Shown piece after piece: positions 1 to 12,235 of a stretch of DNA of 64,000 nucleotides (position 1 is its first letter; each line of letters opens with the position of its first letter). The DNA is from Canna indica. Its lineage: Eukaryota; Streptophyta; Magnoliopsida; Zingiberales; Cannaceae. The position numbers and the translations under genes are program-made. Under the pieces are notes generated by a model, which did no database searches, was not told the DNA's origin, and was given only the letters and a program-made list of their open reading frames with translations. The stretch lies in assembly GCA_034359265.1 (NCBI GenBank), contig CP136890.1, positions 72,045,501 to 72,109,500 on the forward strand. The letters run 5' to 3'.

Positions 1-964
1 TGCTTTGTGTCCTTCAATAATCTCAGCTTTCCATTCTCCATCCTTCCACAACTGCATTTTATATACATTTGCAATTATCTATTTGAACAAATTTAACTCA
101 TTCAAATGAAGAACCAACTGACGAACAGAGAGTTGTATTCACCTGAATGGTTGGCATTTTCTGTATAAAAAATAGCCCCAAGAAGCATCATTTCCATTGA
201 ATAGATATATACATAAAAAGGAAAAGATTCTGATTTTAGTAAAGTTATACAATGTGTAACTCGAATCGCACTTAACTTGTATGGACGGATAAAAGAGCTT
301 TAACTCGGAAGAATGAACTCATCGAGATGTTACCATGCTTAACCAAAGCTTGAGGGATTGTGTTAACACCCACGTAATAGAACTTAACTCTGCAAATGGT
401 CAAAGTTTAATTTAAATGTCTAATATTTGAATGCTCAATATCTTTCTATCTTCATGCATGAACTTGTGCAAAATTTGAAAACTAGCTCAAAAGCTTTTCG
501 TGGTTATAATATAACATTCATGACTACTGCAATAGTAGCCATCTGATGTAAACAGTAGTTAGAAAATATCAAATCATCTAATATAACATTTGCGGCACCA
601 AGAAGCCATCTGATGTAAACAGTAGTTAGAAAATATCAAACCATCAGAGATAGTGAGCTACTGTAGTAGTAGCTAAAACAATTTCTCAAGAATGATGGTT
701 TCCTTGTATGCAGAATTTCACCTATAACTGGGGATTTAGTATATAACATGTAATGAGTTTCAAGATTATGTAACTTTAGCCCTTATACTTCAAAAATTTT
801 CAATTTGTCTCTGAAGATTTTCATTTTGTTTTAGTTGGACCTCAAAGTTTTATTTTTCTTTTGTTTCAATTTGACCTCGTTTGCGATATTATAAAACAAT
901 CTCACGAAATAGAGTATTAACTAAAAAAAATAATATACAAGTGCTTGGAGATAAACAATGTTAC
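1..964. other. Left edge, AT-rich, no gene modelled
   Basis: No convincing open frame. On the minus strand, bases 55-1 follow a possible acceptor (ATGCAG) and read LWKDGEWKAEIIEGHK, which could be an exon running off the window, but I could not tie it to a family. About 780-900 is T-rich intergenic-type sequence. Confidence 0.4.
538..646. repeat. 42-bp direct repeat, period 67 bp
   Basis: The segment at 538-579 (starting GCCATCTGATGTAAACAG) recurs at 605-646 with one visible base difference, so the unit including spacer is 67 bp. It is a recent local duplication in non-coding DNA. Confidence 0.8.
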
Positions 965-1262
965 CCGTTGAAGCCAGCTCAATGCTATATCAAACAAGCT
1001 ATGTTCCAAAATGAATTGTCCAATTGAACGCAAGACTTCACTAGCTATTTCATCAGAAAGCTGGTAAAAAATAAGACCTAATTTATCCATAAGCTTTACA
1101 AGTAATAAGTCATCACCGGTAGACAAAATATCTGCATAAGCTAAATCAAAATCACTGACATGGTATGAATGCACGACACGGGTCCAAGATGTCCAAAGTT
1201 GACCCTTATCTTGCCCTAAATTATCATCTGTTAGAGCTTCAACATCTAATTTAGGGTTTCAA
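965..1262 (-). CDS. TORTIFOLIA1/SPIRAL2-like protein, C-terminal exon (partial)
   Basis: Minus-strand reading from about 1262 to 965 gives a continuous frame that includes [34 protein letters not shown] and [12 protein letters not shown]. These match the conserved C-terminal region of plant TORTIFOLIA1/SPIRAL2 microtubule-associated proteins, which bind cortical microtubules through N-terminal HEAT repeats. The frame ends at a plausible donor (CGG|GTAACA, last exon base 965, phase 0). No HEAT-repeat exons lie upstream; an ATP synthase beta relic on the same strand sits about 60 bp away instead. The last exon expected of this family was not found in bases 1-960. Either this is one exon of a gene continuing left, or a captured or relic exon; the odd neighbour favours a relic. 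Family identity is fairly sure, functional status is not. Confidence 0.55.
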
Positions 1263-1324
1263 ATTGGCGTGGGAAGAAGATAAGGAATTTGGTCACATAC
1301 AAAAGCGGGGTAAGGAGATAGGGG

Positions 1325-1830
1325 CATACAATGATCGGAGATCCGGTATTGAGTACCCTCTGGCCATGGATGAGTCCATCAGTATCGTCCATAGCAATTG
1401 TCTGCACCATGTTCTCCCCTAGGAGCTGCGCAACCTCAAGATCCAGACGGATCTAATTGTCGAGCACTTCCATCGTCATCAAAATCGGCGTCGGCCCTTG
1501 ATCGAACCTAACATAGACAACGACACTGATCACTTGGCAGACCCTCCTGATCACGCCAGCACCGGTGAACTCGTTCGTGATCTTTCTTCTAGGCCCGATG
1601 GAGGCCTTAGCCAGGGGCAAAGTGGGATGCGGGGAGGCTGCGGCTGCAATGGCGTACTCGATGGTGTGCGAGAGGAGGTAGCCAGCAGGCGAGGGGCGGC
1701 CTTGGGGCAGGGGGGCAGGCGGCGACAGATCTAGGGGCGAGGGAAGAAAAATAAAGGATCGCGGGCGTGAGGTGAGAGAGTTAGCAGAGAAATTTCTAAA
1801 ACTTTCCAAGGTCCGCCTCACGGCATTCAA
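1325..1830 (-). pseudogene. Mitochondrial ATP synthase beta-subunit 5' fragment (broken)
   Basis: From ATG at 1830 the minus strand reads a presequence-like, Pro/Ala/Ser-rich leader, then KITNEFTGAGVIRRVCQVIS, VRFDQGPTPILMTMEVLDN, a stop at about 1453, then in the same frame [20 protein letters not shown] and [13 protein letters not shown]. This is the known start of mature plant F1-ATPase beta (ITDEFTGAG...CQVIGAVVDVRFDEG...EVLDN.[20 protein letters not shown]). The stop replaces the residue between VLDN and IRL, probably CAG to TAG, and similarity ends near 1325, before the Walker A region. No intron interrupts the part seen. A truncated, probably retro- or transposon-carried copy without ATPase capacity. 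Confidence 0.85.
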
Positions 1831-1885
1831 AGAGATAAATTGAATAAGTATGGTCGTCTCCTATTGGGATGTACTATTAAACTAA

Positions 1886-2625
<740 letters not shown>

Positions 2626-2659
2626 AAACATAATTAAGCCTTAAAAAATGATCATGGAT

Positions 2660-2890
2660 CAGTGATAATTTTGCGACCGCTCAAAGCGGTAGCGAAAGCT
2701 GGTCGCTACGCGGTCGCCATGTTGTCGCGGGGGTTTTAATTTTGCAACAGCTACTACGTGGTCGCAAAGCTGTCACAGATGTGGCGACTCTGCGACCCTC
2801 GTTGCCCGCAGTTGTAGAACTGTTGCTTCTGCGATCGCAACTTGAGCCGTCGCAAAAAGGCCGTCACAGATTATAAAATTTTTAGTAGTG
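2660..2890. mobile_element. CACTA (En/Spm) transposon terminus
   Basis: The segment ends ...AATTTTTAGTAGTG at 2890, the reverse complement of the CACTA-family terminus CACTACTAAAAATT. Inside it is dense in short GC-rich subterminal motifs in both orientations (CGTCGCAA, GCGACCG, GTCGCAAAG), typical of transposase-binding arrays in this superfamily. The opposite CACTA end is not visible, so this is a solo or truncated end. Confidence 0.75.
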
Positions 2891-3589
2891 TTACCAAAAT
2901 GCCACTGAATTTCAATAAATTCTAGAAAAATGTAGAAAAATGAGTTTTGGTTTATTCTTGAATCTGCATTTTTCTTGAAAATTCTAGTTTATGGCATAAA
3001 AATTTCAAAAATCTCCAGTAAGAATGTGATTTGATATAGATTTTTGAAGTTTGATTTCAGAACTTGAAGTATCATTTCTCTTAAATGCTCATTTTTTCGA
3101 TACTTAGAAATTTTCATCCGATTTTCGAATGAGACTTGAAGTATGATGCTTTGAACTCATTTTTGGTATCGTTCTAATCATTTGGTGAGAAAAATCATTT
3201 CTAAAATGATTCTTTGACTCTTTGATTGGTACTTGAAAATATTAATACTTGGCTTTATACATGATCTCTCAACTTGGATTTCATCCATCATTTCACGATA
3301 TCATGTATATATGACTTAGTCTCTTATTTGATATTTGGTTTTCATCGCTTGAGTTGAGACTTTCGCGGTTTTGAAAAATATATTAGAGTTTCAACTTGGA
3401 CTTTTGATTGACTTTTCTTGTCTTTTTTTATTGATGTCAAAAGGGGAATAAAAATATAGGTAAAAAGGAAGAAACCTTAAGGAAAAGCATGCATATAGAT
3501 AGGGGGAGTTCTATTTCATATAGATATCCTTTATGCATTATTGAAAATATTTTATTAAGGATGCTTGTCATCATAAAAAATGGGGAGAT
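2891..3589 (+). mobile_element. 3' internal region of a Ty1/copia element, with polypurine tract
   Basis: Non-coding sequence leading to TGATGTCAAAAGGGGAATAA near 3434 and then to AAATGGGGAGAT at 3578-3589, a polypurine tract abutting the LTR that starts TGTTGGCC at 3590. A GATGTCAAAAGGGG motif near the 3' end is characteristic of SIRE/Maximus-type copia elements as I know them. No intact coding domain remains. Confidence 0.55.
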
Positions 3590-4819
3590 TGTTGGCCTAA
3601 GATTTTCAACATTGGTCTTAATCTCGATTTTGATAATAACAAACATGGAATTAATGTTTGAGCAAAAAATATTTTTAGGTTCCATACCGATTTGCGCGAT
3701 GTCCGTGATCGAAAAAATCGGAGAAATCAGAAGGACGGTCATCAACGCTTGAGAATTCATTAGAAGATAGAGTTTAGGTTTAGAGATTCTAGAATACTTG
3801 TAAAATCCTATTTACTATGCAAAAGAAACCACCAAAATCTGAAATCGACACCCAAAACCCTAAAAGGCTGAAAAAAGCTGAAAAATTAAAGGTTGAAATT
3901 TGCAATTTCGGCCGACCCTCGGCAACAGCCCTGGATCAACCCAAGATCGATGAAAATTGGCTGAAATTGTTAGTATGTGTCCAGTCGACCCTCGGTCGAC
4001 CAAAAGTGCTAACGGATCTTTTTAGATCTATTGAACAACTCTTTTTAAGCTCACTGCCTTGGGATCTCTATATATACTTCCAAGATAGTCTTCCTTACAC
4101 CATTAACACTTCATTGAGTCATTCTAAGAATATTTTCAAGCTTTCTTGAGACATTTCATTACAAACCCTTGTTTCTATGCTTTTTCCTCGATCTTGCCTT
4201 TGAAACTTCTAGATTCATCTTCTCAAGCCATCAAGAGGACTAGGGATTCGATATTGGAGCTAAGTATACTTTGTTTGGTTTATTGCTCCAATTACTTGTG
4301 TACTTTTGAGTTTATTCTTTGTATTTCACGTTGTATAAACCTAGGTTGCTATGTTTGTTTGATTGAGTGGTAGCCTTAGTGTTTGAGCCATAAGTCCACT
4401 AGTGTAGCTTAGTTTACTATGATTAGTTATTATTGTCATTTGGGTTTGAGGTGGAAGAGTGCTCTTGGTGTGAAGACAAAGACTTCCGGGTGTGGAAGTA
4501 CCTTCGGTGTGAGAGCAAAGACTCTTTGGGTATAAAAGGTCCTCATTGTAAGAAAACGATTATAATCTTGTAAAGCTAAGTTTGGAAATCATAAGCGGAG
4601 TGTTTAGGTAGTGGAGTAGACATTGGGCTTGAACCACTATACATCGTTGTGTTTGCACTGCTACACTTGTGCTTGTTCAATTTCCATATTGATTGGTTTC
4701 ACTATTGTTATTGAATTGTCACTTGCCTAAGTAATCAAGAATTGATTAAAATTGAATTTAGGTTAAGTTTTTAGTAAACAGATTACCCCCCCCCTTTAGT
4801 ATAGGTCATTCGACTTACA
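3590..4819 (+). mobile_element. Ty1/copia (SIRE-like) LTR, copy 1, plus strand
   Basis: Starts TGTTGGCCTAAGATTTTCAA and ends ...GGTCATTCGACTTACA. It shares its layout with three other copies here (7130-8336 minus, 30367-31633 plus, 32160-33672 minus): TGTTGGCC start, TTGGTCTTAATCTCG, a variable tandem block, a TATA box (CTCTATATATAC near 4068), a GTGTGAGAGCAAAGACTC block, and an end with ACTAAATTTAGG-like and C-run motifs. The upstream polypurine tract makes it a 3' LTR rather than a solo one. Confidence 0.75.
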
Positions 4820-4828
4820 TGGGACTTT

Positions 4829-5090
4829 AAGGAAATGAAGTTGTGTTGTGATAATCAGACACCTCTTCATATAGCTTCTAATCCGGTATTTCACGAAAGA
4901 ACCAAACATATTAAAATCGATTGTCATTTTCTTTGAGAGAAAGTTATCTCAAAGGAAGTAGTCATTGAATCTATCAGCTCAAATGAACAATTAGTAGACA
5001 TATTTACGAAATCTCTCAAAGGACCTCAAATTTAGTATGTTTTTTGCAAGCTTGGAGCATTTGACTTGTATGCTCCAACTTTAGGGCGAG
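4829..5090 (+). pseudogene. Ty1/copia RNase H C-terminal remnant
   Basis: Reads [31 protein letters not shown], a stop, then EKVISKEVVIESISSNEQL, VDIFTKSLKGPQ, a stop and YVFCKLGAFDLYAPT. This is the conserved end of copia Pol ([22 protein letters not shown]...CHF...ADIFTK...LG). Two stops show decay. A 3' LTR follows directly. Confidence 0.85.
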
Positions 5091-5357
5091 TGTTGAGAAT
5101 GGAAATAGCCTTTAATAATGTATTTGTTGGTAGTGCATGTACTCTAATCAATGAATGCAACTCTAAAGAATCATTCTCCACTGTTAGATTGAATTTATCT
5201 CAACTATCCATTTGAGGGAAGAGTTGTATAAATAGGGGTCGAGTCTTCATTTGTAATTATCAAGTAGTAAGATCAAGGTGTAAACTCCAAGTTTGAGTGA
5301 ATATACTTTTTGAATGCAATTTTTCACTCTAAGTCTAGCTTATCTCAAATATTCTCA
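5091..5357 (+). mobile_element. 3' LTR of the preceding copia remnant
   Basis: Begins TGTTGAGAATGGAAATAG directly after the RNase H remnant and a short purine-rich stretch, contains a TATA box (GTATAAATAGGGG near 5228), and ends at ATTCTCA, inverse to its TGTTGAGAAT start. No partner 5' LTR in the window. Confidence 0.65.
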
Positions 5358-6056
5358 TCCTTATTCTCAAGTGGTACAAGATGGTACTATATTTAAATTA
5401 ACAAAATGAGAGTTACAATAAACTGAAAATTAAAGTTCATCCTTCTTGTAAAAGTAGATAAGAAACACAACTTATCTTTATAAATTTATAGGAGTAATTA
5501 ACCAATTTAAGTGTTTATGTTTAACACAAAAACTTCATGTTAACTTTCTACTAGCTACATTATTAAAAAAAAATGAGATACTCATTGTAAATTAAAAATA
5601 ACAAAACAAAATAACAAGCACTGATCAAACTTCCATGTACCTAAGAACAAAACAAGATGTACTGTTGTCCTTCAACACAAAAGGTTTTCAAAGGTTATCC
5701 AAGAAATACTTTACTTAATTCTATTGTATCATCCAAATCAATTTAAACTTAGTTTATTAAGCCAACCAACATTCAATTAATTGGAATTGTTACTGAGAAT
5801 ATAAAACAAAGACTAGATGAGTATATACCTTAGTTCCGACATTTAATGGAATAGAATGTTGTCTACCATAGAGAACACATCCATGTTGTAAAGCATGCAA
5901 CATAGAAATTATATGGTACTAATTATAAAGGTGGTGTCCTTAAATTGAAAGTATCCTAGCTTGTTGAAAGAATGAGAAACCAACAATTTTCGATAGAAGA
6001 AAGAACTCGTGGATTTGTAATAGTTATATTCACACGAGCTATTAAGATTGGAGCAA

Positions 6057-6058
<2 letters not shown>
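5358..6058. other. Intergenic, no feature recognised
   Basis: AT-rich DNA without a supported frame, RNA gene or clear transposon end. Confidence 0.5.

Positions 6059-6092
<34 letters not shown>
6059..6092. repeat. (AT)n microsatellite
   Basis: An uninterrupted run of TA/AT dinucleotides, about 17 units. Confidence 0.95.
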
Positions 6093-6094
<2 letters not shown>

Positions 6095-6129
6095 ACACTA
6101 GTTTAGAGTTGACTTGCATTCCTGGGATA

Positions 6130-6380
6130 GGCACTCTTCATGTTGAATACAATGAATCAACAAAAAAACAACTAATGAATCGGCCAAATATAATGAATCA
6201 GAACAACGAATCAACTAAATAAATACTAATGAATCAGCGAAAAACACAATCGATCACCTGAAACAGCTAAATATAATGAATCAGAACAATGAATCAACAA
6301 AAAAAACTAATGAAAACAACTAATGAATCTAAAAATAACTATCGAAAATAAAACAATGAATCAACAAGACAATGGCGAAA
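6130..6380. repeat. Degenerate tandem repeat of AATGAATCAACAAAAAAACT-like units
   Basis: Motifs such as AATGAATCAACAAAAAAAC, AATGAATCGGCC, AATGAATCAGAACAA and AATGAATCAACTAAATAAAT recur every 20-45 bp. Units are diverged and irregular. Confidence 0.7.
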
Positions 6381-7129
6381 TGGTGAAATATATCATACAA
6401 TCGATCACTTGGACTTCTCGAGTTGTTTAGATTTGCAATGACGAGAAAATAAATCAGCAAAATGGCGTGCTCGACGCAAATTGAATCTGCAAAGTAAGAT
6501 TTAGATTGGGGAACTGAAGATGGCTTGGGGAGAAGAACAAAAATGAGAAATAGTGTTTAGGATTTTCAGAGGAGACGGCTATTGGAGATTGGGAACAAGA
6601 GTAGTAGGGAAAGAAATGGGAGAGGATTTCACGTAGTGCATGAACGGAAAATGTTTTGTGCTTCCGGAGGAGGTGAAGTAGTGCAGGTGAGGGTTCTGCA
6701 TGGTTGTTCATTGAAGTCAAAGCAGACAAAATAAACAAAATAAAAAAGAAACTGACACACCCGAGTGGCGCTGGTTTAATTAGCCTTGATCTAGGTAATT
6801 AAGGATCTGACATTTTAATTCGCCAGTAATTAATAATGTAATTTACTGTAGTGGCATTTTAAGTAATATTTGAATATGAGGCATTAATACTTTCTACGAT
6901 TGTTATTATTGATAGTTTTTTTTGTTGTGAGCTTTGCTTGCAACTCTTTTTGACCTCACATACATGGCAGCTTGACAACTAGGCATGGTAGGGTTTTAGC
7001 TAATATTGAAAACCAAGTTAACTTGCAAAGGTCCTATGTGTTTTGCATGTCCGAAGTTTTGCCATTATTTGAATGGCATAAATAAATTTACCAACGTAGG
7101 AGTTCTAGTACATGTAAATCAAATCTTCA
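6381..7129. other. Intergenic; only an unrecognised minus-strand frame
   Basis: A 94-codon minus-strand frame (6738-6454) is open but has no motif I recognise, and its Ser/Pro/Phe-rich composition is that of antisense or random frames. The rest is AT-rich and empty. Confidence 0.4.
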
Positions 7130-8336
7130 CACCAGGAGAGAGAGTTAAATAGTGTGCAGGCTAATATGTAATTCAATTTACTCTTTTTTAGTTTTAAGCA
7201 ACTAAACTAGACAATTCAAGTTTCTTGAAGGTAGGTGTGACTAGATGCAATTACAATTAGATTGAGCACAAGTAAAGATCAATTAAGTAATCAAGATAGC
7301 AATGCAAACAAGATAATATATAGTGGTTGAGTCAATCCCGCCTACTTCGCTACCTTAGCTCATCACCAAGGATTTCTAACCTTAATACTTTATAGATTGA
7401 TTATTTTTTTAAGGAATACAATGAGGACTTATCCCTCAACCCTTGAGGAGGTCTCACCGCCTATTCTATAGCAAAAACAATAATACACAAACTACTAAGA
7501 TGTTTCAAGCACACCTTGCAAGCTATACTTAACAATTTGAACAAACAACAAGAAAACAAAGTAAATAAACATAAATATTGAGATCAAACTTGCAAAGCTC
7601 CTTCCACCAGCCTTCTAGACTTCCAACACCTCAAGAAGATGGAGAACTTTGCCTTGAAAGGGTTGAAGAATGAAGACCGCCACTTGAGAGAGTGAATGTT
7701 GAGAATTAGGGCTTGAGATCACACTTTGAGGCTTGAATACTTCTAAATTAACTCAATGAACAGTAGTAGTGCTTAAACAGTCGAAACTGAACCTATTTAT
7801 AAGAGTGGCAAAGGTATGGAGTGAGAAATAATCGTTCAACGGATCTATTTTAATCTGTTGGCGATTTCGGTCGACCGTCGGCTGACCCTGGGTCGACCGT
7901 CGGCCGACCCTGGGTCGACCGATCGAGATTCAGCCGAACAGGTTCTGGAAATTTTTCAAAACACTTTCGATTGACCGAGGACTGGCCAAGGTTCAATCAA
8001 TAACTGCTATCAGAATCAGCATTCTGATTTTGCTAATTTTTTCAGCCAAGTCTCATTTTTGGAGTCTCGTCTTAGTTTTTGACTTAGGAAATAGCTGAAA
8101 TGGGTTTGGTTGAATTGATGTCCTAGGGGCATATTACATTAATTTCTAAGTCTAGACCTAAGTTTTGACTTGATCGCCTCTGAAGCCGTTTTAACTTGAT
8201 TTTTCGTGATTTTTCGGACGAACTTCGTATGTGTATCATTCTATTAACCTGAACTCAAAACTTAGCAAATGAGTTAGTTTCATGTTTGCTATCTCAAAAT
8301 AGAGAATGAGGCCTAGGTTGAATCCTTGGGCCAACA
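7130..8336 (-). mobile_element. Ty1/copia (SIRE-like) LTR, copy 2, minus strand
   Basis: Read on the minus strand from 8336 it begins TGTTGGCCCAAGGATTC and continues through AACTCATTTGCTAAGTTTTG to a variable block (7860-7990) rich in GGTCGACCGTCGGC. The far end (about 7130-7165, GAGTTAAATAGTGTGCAGGC) aligns by eye with the GGTGAATAGTGTGTTTACT end of copy 4. The left boundary is approximate and no target duplication was found. Confidence 0.65.
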
Positions 8337-8654
8337 GCTAGATTCTAAGTTGCTTATAAGAGTCCCGATAGAGATGATAATAGATCGAATACAATGTTGA
8401 TACTGCATTATCCGCATTCGCACTGCACTTCACATCCGCATATCCGTAACTGCGCCACATCCATTGCGAATATGGATATGAATATCAATAGTTCCACGGA
8501 ATTAATCATATGTGGAGAGTGGAGGAAATGGTGCTAAGATCTTCGAGTATATTTTTATAAAACCTTTGTGAAGCTATGAAGAAGATGAGGAGGATTGGTG
8601 ATATCAAGCGACAATGTTAGATCTCCTCTGTGAAGAAGATTAGCTACTGATGAG

Positions 8655-8990
8655 ATTTAGTCGCGAGATGGCGCACGACGGGCAGCGGATGGCTAGATCT
8701 ATTGTTTGTTCATCCGATGGGTGGTGAGACGGTACACGACAACAGTGGATGGCAAATGGCGCAAGGCAACAGTGGATGGCGAGACGACGCACATTGGCTG
8801 TGGATGGAGAGATCTAGGGTTGTTTCTCTGGCGGATGGCGAGACGACACACGATAGAAGCGGATGGTGAGATCTAGGGTTGTTCCTCCGGTGGATGGCAA
8901 GATGGCGCACGACGACAGCGGGTAGCATTTCCTCTTCCTCCGGAACAGTTGATAAGGTTGGGAGACCCGGACTCAGGAGAGGAGAGAGTT
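8655..8990. repeat. GC-rich degenerate tandem repeat (GCGGATGG.GAGA)
   Basis: Irregular repeats of about 40-60 bp with GTGGATGGCGAGACGACGCA-like cores (8660-8920). They give a spurious 96-codon minus-strand frame. Confidence 0.65.
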
Positions 8991-9037
8991 GAGAAATCAA
9001 GATGGGAGAATTAGGGTAATAGGGGGGTCGGTTCAGT

Positions 9038-9462
9038 TAGGGGTGAGCAGGTCCAGATAATTAACCATGTTTTTTTCATGATACTTGTATCCTATCCTGT
9101 TGGAACCTAGAATCGGACCCTACCCGAAACTTGTGGTGTAGTACAGATTCTGAATACTCTGTTGGAACCTATTCATTTATAGATTTCAAGTACCCTATTG
9201 GAACCTGTTCATTTACAGGTTTCATGATACAAGTTTCGGGTGCCCTATTGGAACTTGTTTATTTACGGGTTTCAAGGTACAGGTTTTGGATACTGATTCT
9301 AGGTACTCAATGTGTTGCACCCGGAACCAGAATCGATTTTAATAGGTTGCTTAATTTTCGTCCCGGACCCTACTCGAATTTAATTCAGGTCTACTTGAAA
9401 CCTGCTCGATCAGGTAGATTCCAACTGGTTTCGGGTCTACCTAGTACCCATGCACACCCCTA
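9038..9462. mobile_element. hAT-like MITE with TAGGGGTGAGCA termini
   Basis: Left end TAGGGGTGAGCA (9038-9049), right end TGCACACCCCTA (9451-9462). Between them GTTGGAACCT and ATTTATAGGTTTCA-like phrases recur. Related sequence occurs at 35215-35402 and 57693-58102. Terminal form matches common plant hAT MITEs; the flanking 8 bases match only partly. Confidence 0.65.
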
Positions 9463-9805
9463 CGTTCGGCTATGAAAGTGAAATATGAGTTAAGGTAATG
9501 GGTAATGAGTTAGTTTTATATGCAATTACCGTACAATACATGTATATTAAATAACTTATATGGGTAAATGATAATTTTCTATATGTGAATATGTAATGCG
9601 GATACAATGTAGATACAATATAGATATGATACATTCATATTCGTATCTGCACCGCATCCGTACGGATATAATTTTTTTAAAATCATATATGCATCTATAT
9701 GAGGCTTTATTTGCATAAAGGGATAAGATACAGTGTGAATGCGATTTTTTATTAGCGGATGCGGATAAAATTATCACCTCTATTTGAAGCTCAAACATTT
9801 GTTAT

Positions 9806-12230
9806 TGTTACGCCCCACCTAGGCTTATCCTTATATAAGGGACCTCACCCAGGAGGGGTGCAACTAGCAACAGGACAACAATAATAAATAGACGGAAATT
9901 AAATTTACAATCAGATTCCAAAACAAATGTCCAATATGATAATAAATAATGAAAGTTCGACAGTCCATTTAGGAACAAGGCAATCCAAAGTCTAATCCAA
10001 AAGTCTAACAAGTCCAAAAGACAATAGGAATGAATAATTCGACTAATAAAATAGGAAACTAAGATAATGTGCGGAAGACGTCTTCTCCTCCAAAACTCTA
10101 GTTACCCCATAAGGAAATGCCGTCATACCTGAGGATCTGAGGCAAAAACAACAAACATCAGCAGAAGACTGAGTAGGATTGCAACAAGATGCTATGATGC
10201 CATGTATACAACATAAGATATTGTTCAACAATTTACTTAATGCTCCTACACCAATCAACTATGTCAACTATTATCCACATGCCTATGTGGTCATAGACCC
10301 AATCAAGAGCGTAGTGGACATTGGGTTTCCCCCGCACTCTCGCACCCCGAGAGTGGCACCTCAAGCTCGCTCCAGCTAGAGATGCGACTATCCAAAAATG
10401 ATAGTCCGCCGACGTCTAACACCTTGACGCCGCACACACACCTGTGTGATAAATAGGTGATCGTTGGTGTCACTTGCCCTACACCTTGGGCAATATATCA
10501 ACAGTGTCTAGGGTTATCGCCCAACATTAGGTCAACTATGCATCATGTCAACAACTACACTACTACAACTCAACTAATATAATGCTAGTAGATATGTCAT
10601 CATGTAGGAATTAAATATATAAACAACAGCATAAGGCATGCAACGTCTGTACTAGCATCCTCAACTAATATGCATATAAAAACATCGTGTTGGCAACATG
10701 TATCAACAAAATATGCATAAAGAGCTCTAACGGTAGTAGATATCAATTTTCAACTGAATAGAACAATAAGATATATTTTGACATAGGGTAACAACCGATC
10801 TAGGATGAGATTCACCTTATCAACTAACATAACAACCAAACAACTCGGGTTGAAACCGTGAAAACCGATAAAATAATATTTTCCAACCCAGCACGCAAAA
10901 TGAGACAAAAACACCCATTGCTTTCAACATCGGAAAGTCAAATGGCAAAACTGACCCCACCAATGAATTCGGGGCGTCGAATAGGTACAAATTCATATAT
11001 CATATGACCAATTTGACCAACTATAAAGCTTCTAAATAATTATTTAAAATAATAGCAATAATATCTTAGATAACTACTTAATATATCACTGTTACAAACT
11101 CCTGTAACAGTGCTACAACTTATGTGTCACTGCTACAATCGCAGTGCTACAAACAACTTATATATCATCCCATATACCACTGTTATATTACTAAAAATAA
11201 TAATCAACTGATACAACAACATAACACCGATATATAGAATATGACATTGCTACAAGAAGATATCACCGATATAAACTCTTAATTATATTACATCTGGTTA
11301 TAAACTTAACCCATTCATCTACCCTAACCTAGGGTTCACCCACGCTGCTTCCACTCCCTTGCCACTGCCTCTACCCGATGCCGCCCCCTACCGCCTTCGG
11401 TCGGACGAAATACCCGTCGGGATTCTCGGCGTCCAACGGCGACTCGCGGCCACTGCCATTCCGTCACTACTGCCGCCGCCTGAACCGTGCGAGCAGCGAG
11501 ATGGGAGTTGTGACATTGCCGATCGGCGACGGTGACTCGCTGATCGACGCCGCCGACTGTCGCCGCCTCTACAAACAGGCGACGACGAGAAAGAGTGGTT
11601 GGCGATCCCAGATCCGGCGGAAGGTCGCGGCCCCCCTCCTCTCCCCCCCCTCGCGCGCGCGCGCGCGAATGTTGCTCACGAGAACTCGCGTCGTCGCGCA
11701 CGGTGACTCGCACCCGGCGGCGACCTCGCGCACGGGAACAGGGGCCGGCACTGTCATGTAGCCGAGCCACTGCATGAACAGTGTCGATCGGGTCTTCAAA
11801 CATCTACTCGTCGGCTGCTCGAACTGCAAGCAGTTTGCCGATGAAAACAACTTGGTTCGACAACCAATCCGAAATTTCAATCAGCGAGAACACATCAAAT
11901 CTCGAGAAACCACGAAACAACCTTCGATCTACAAATCGACAGAAAAACCTTCGCGAATCTCATCCTACATCAAGTTTACCCTACACGAACAGATAAAAGA
12001 GTAGGACAAGAATCCTACCTGAAAACTCCTTCAAACTCCGATCGGAACCTTCTCCCAGCCGCCGCCTCACCACTGTCGCCGCACGCCCGCTGTTGCTACA
12101 GTGATTGAGAGAGGGAAAAGGGATTAAGGAGGAGATTAGGGCTAAATATATAAGATTAGGTACTTTTGCAAAAAGACCCCTCCAAGAAATATATTTACAA
12201 TAAGGTCCTAATTTTTTTCAGGTCATAACA
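9806..12230. mobile_element. Solo LTR of a Tekay/Del-type gypsy chromovirus, 2,425 bp
   Basis: Begins TGTTACGCCCCACC (9806) and ends GGTCATAACA (12230), with the same 5 bases GTTAT immediately before (9801-9805) and after (12231-12235): a perfect 5-bp target duplication. TGT(C/T)ACGCCCC starts are typical of Tekay/Del LTRs; a second such start is at 61946. It holds a CCTTATATAAGG palindrome near the left end and a GC-rich segment (11330-11760) with long overlapping frames on both strands. No PBS, gag or pol is present, so it was left by LTR-LTR recombination. Confidence 0.85.
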
Positions 12231-12235
12231 GTTAT

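Larger units (their letters stand above)
8369..9782. mobile_element. Putative non-autonomous DNA transposon with short TIRs
   Basis: Ends read TAGAGATGATAAT on the left (8369) and ATTATCACCTCTA on the right (9770-9782), an imperfect 13-bp inverted repeat. Subterminal sequence near both ends carries GATACAATGT, CCGCAT and ATCCGTA motifs. It holds a GC-rich tandem block and the nested 425-bp element at 9038. The TIR form suggests hAT, but the flanks do not show a matching 8-bp duplication. Confidence 0.4.

Noticed and set aside
1..55. Minus-strand exon LWKDGEWKAEIIEGHK
   Set aside because: Too short and cut by the window edge; does not match the expected end of a TORTIFOLIA-like protein.
8710..9000. 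96-codon minus frame with HPLLSC repeats
   Set aside because: Translates a degenerate tandem repeat.
11336..11803. 155-codon Arg/Ala-rich minus frame and its plus-strand counterparts
   Set aside because: Lies inside a solo LTR with exact boundaries, overlaps open frames on both strands, and has no motif; explained by GC-rich composition.
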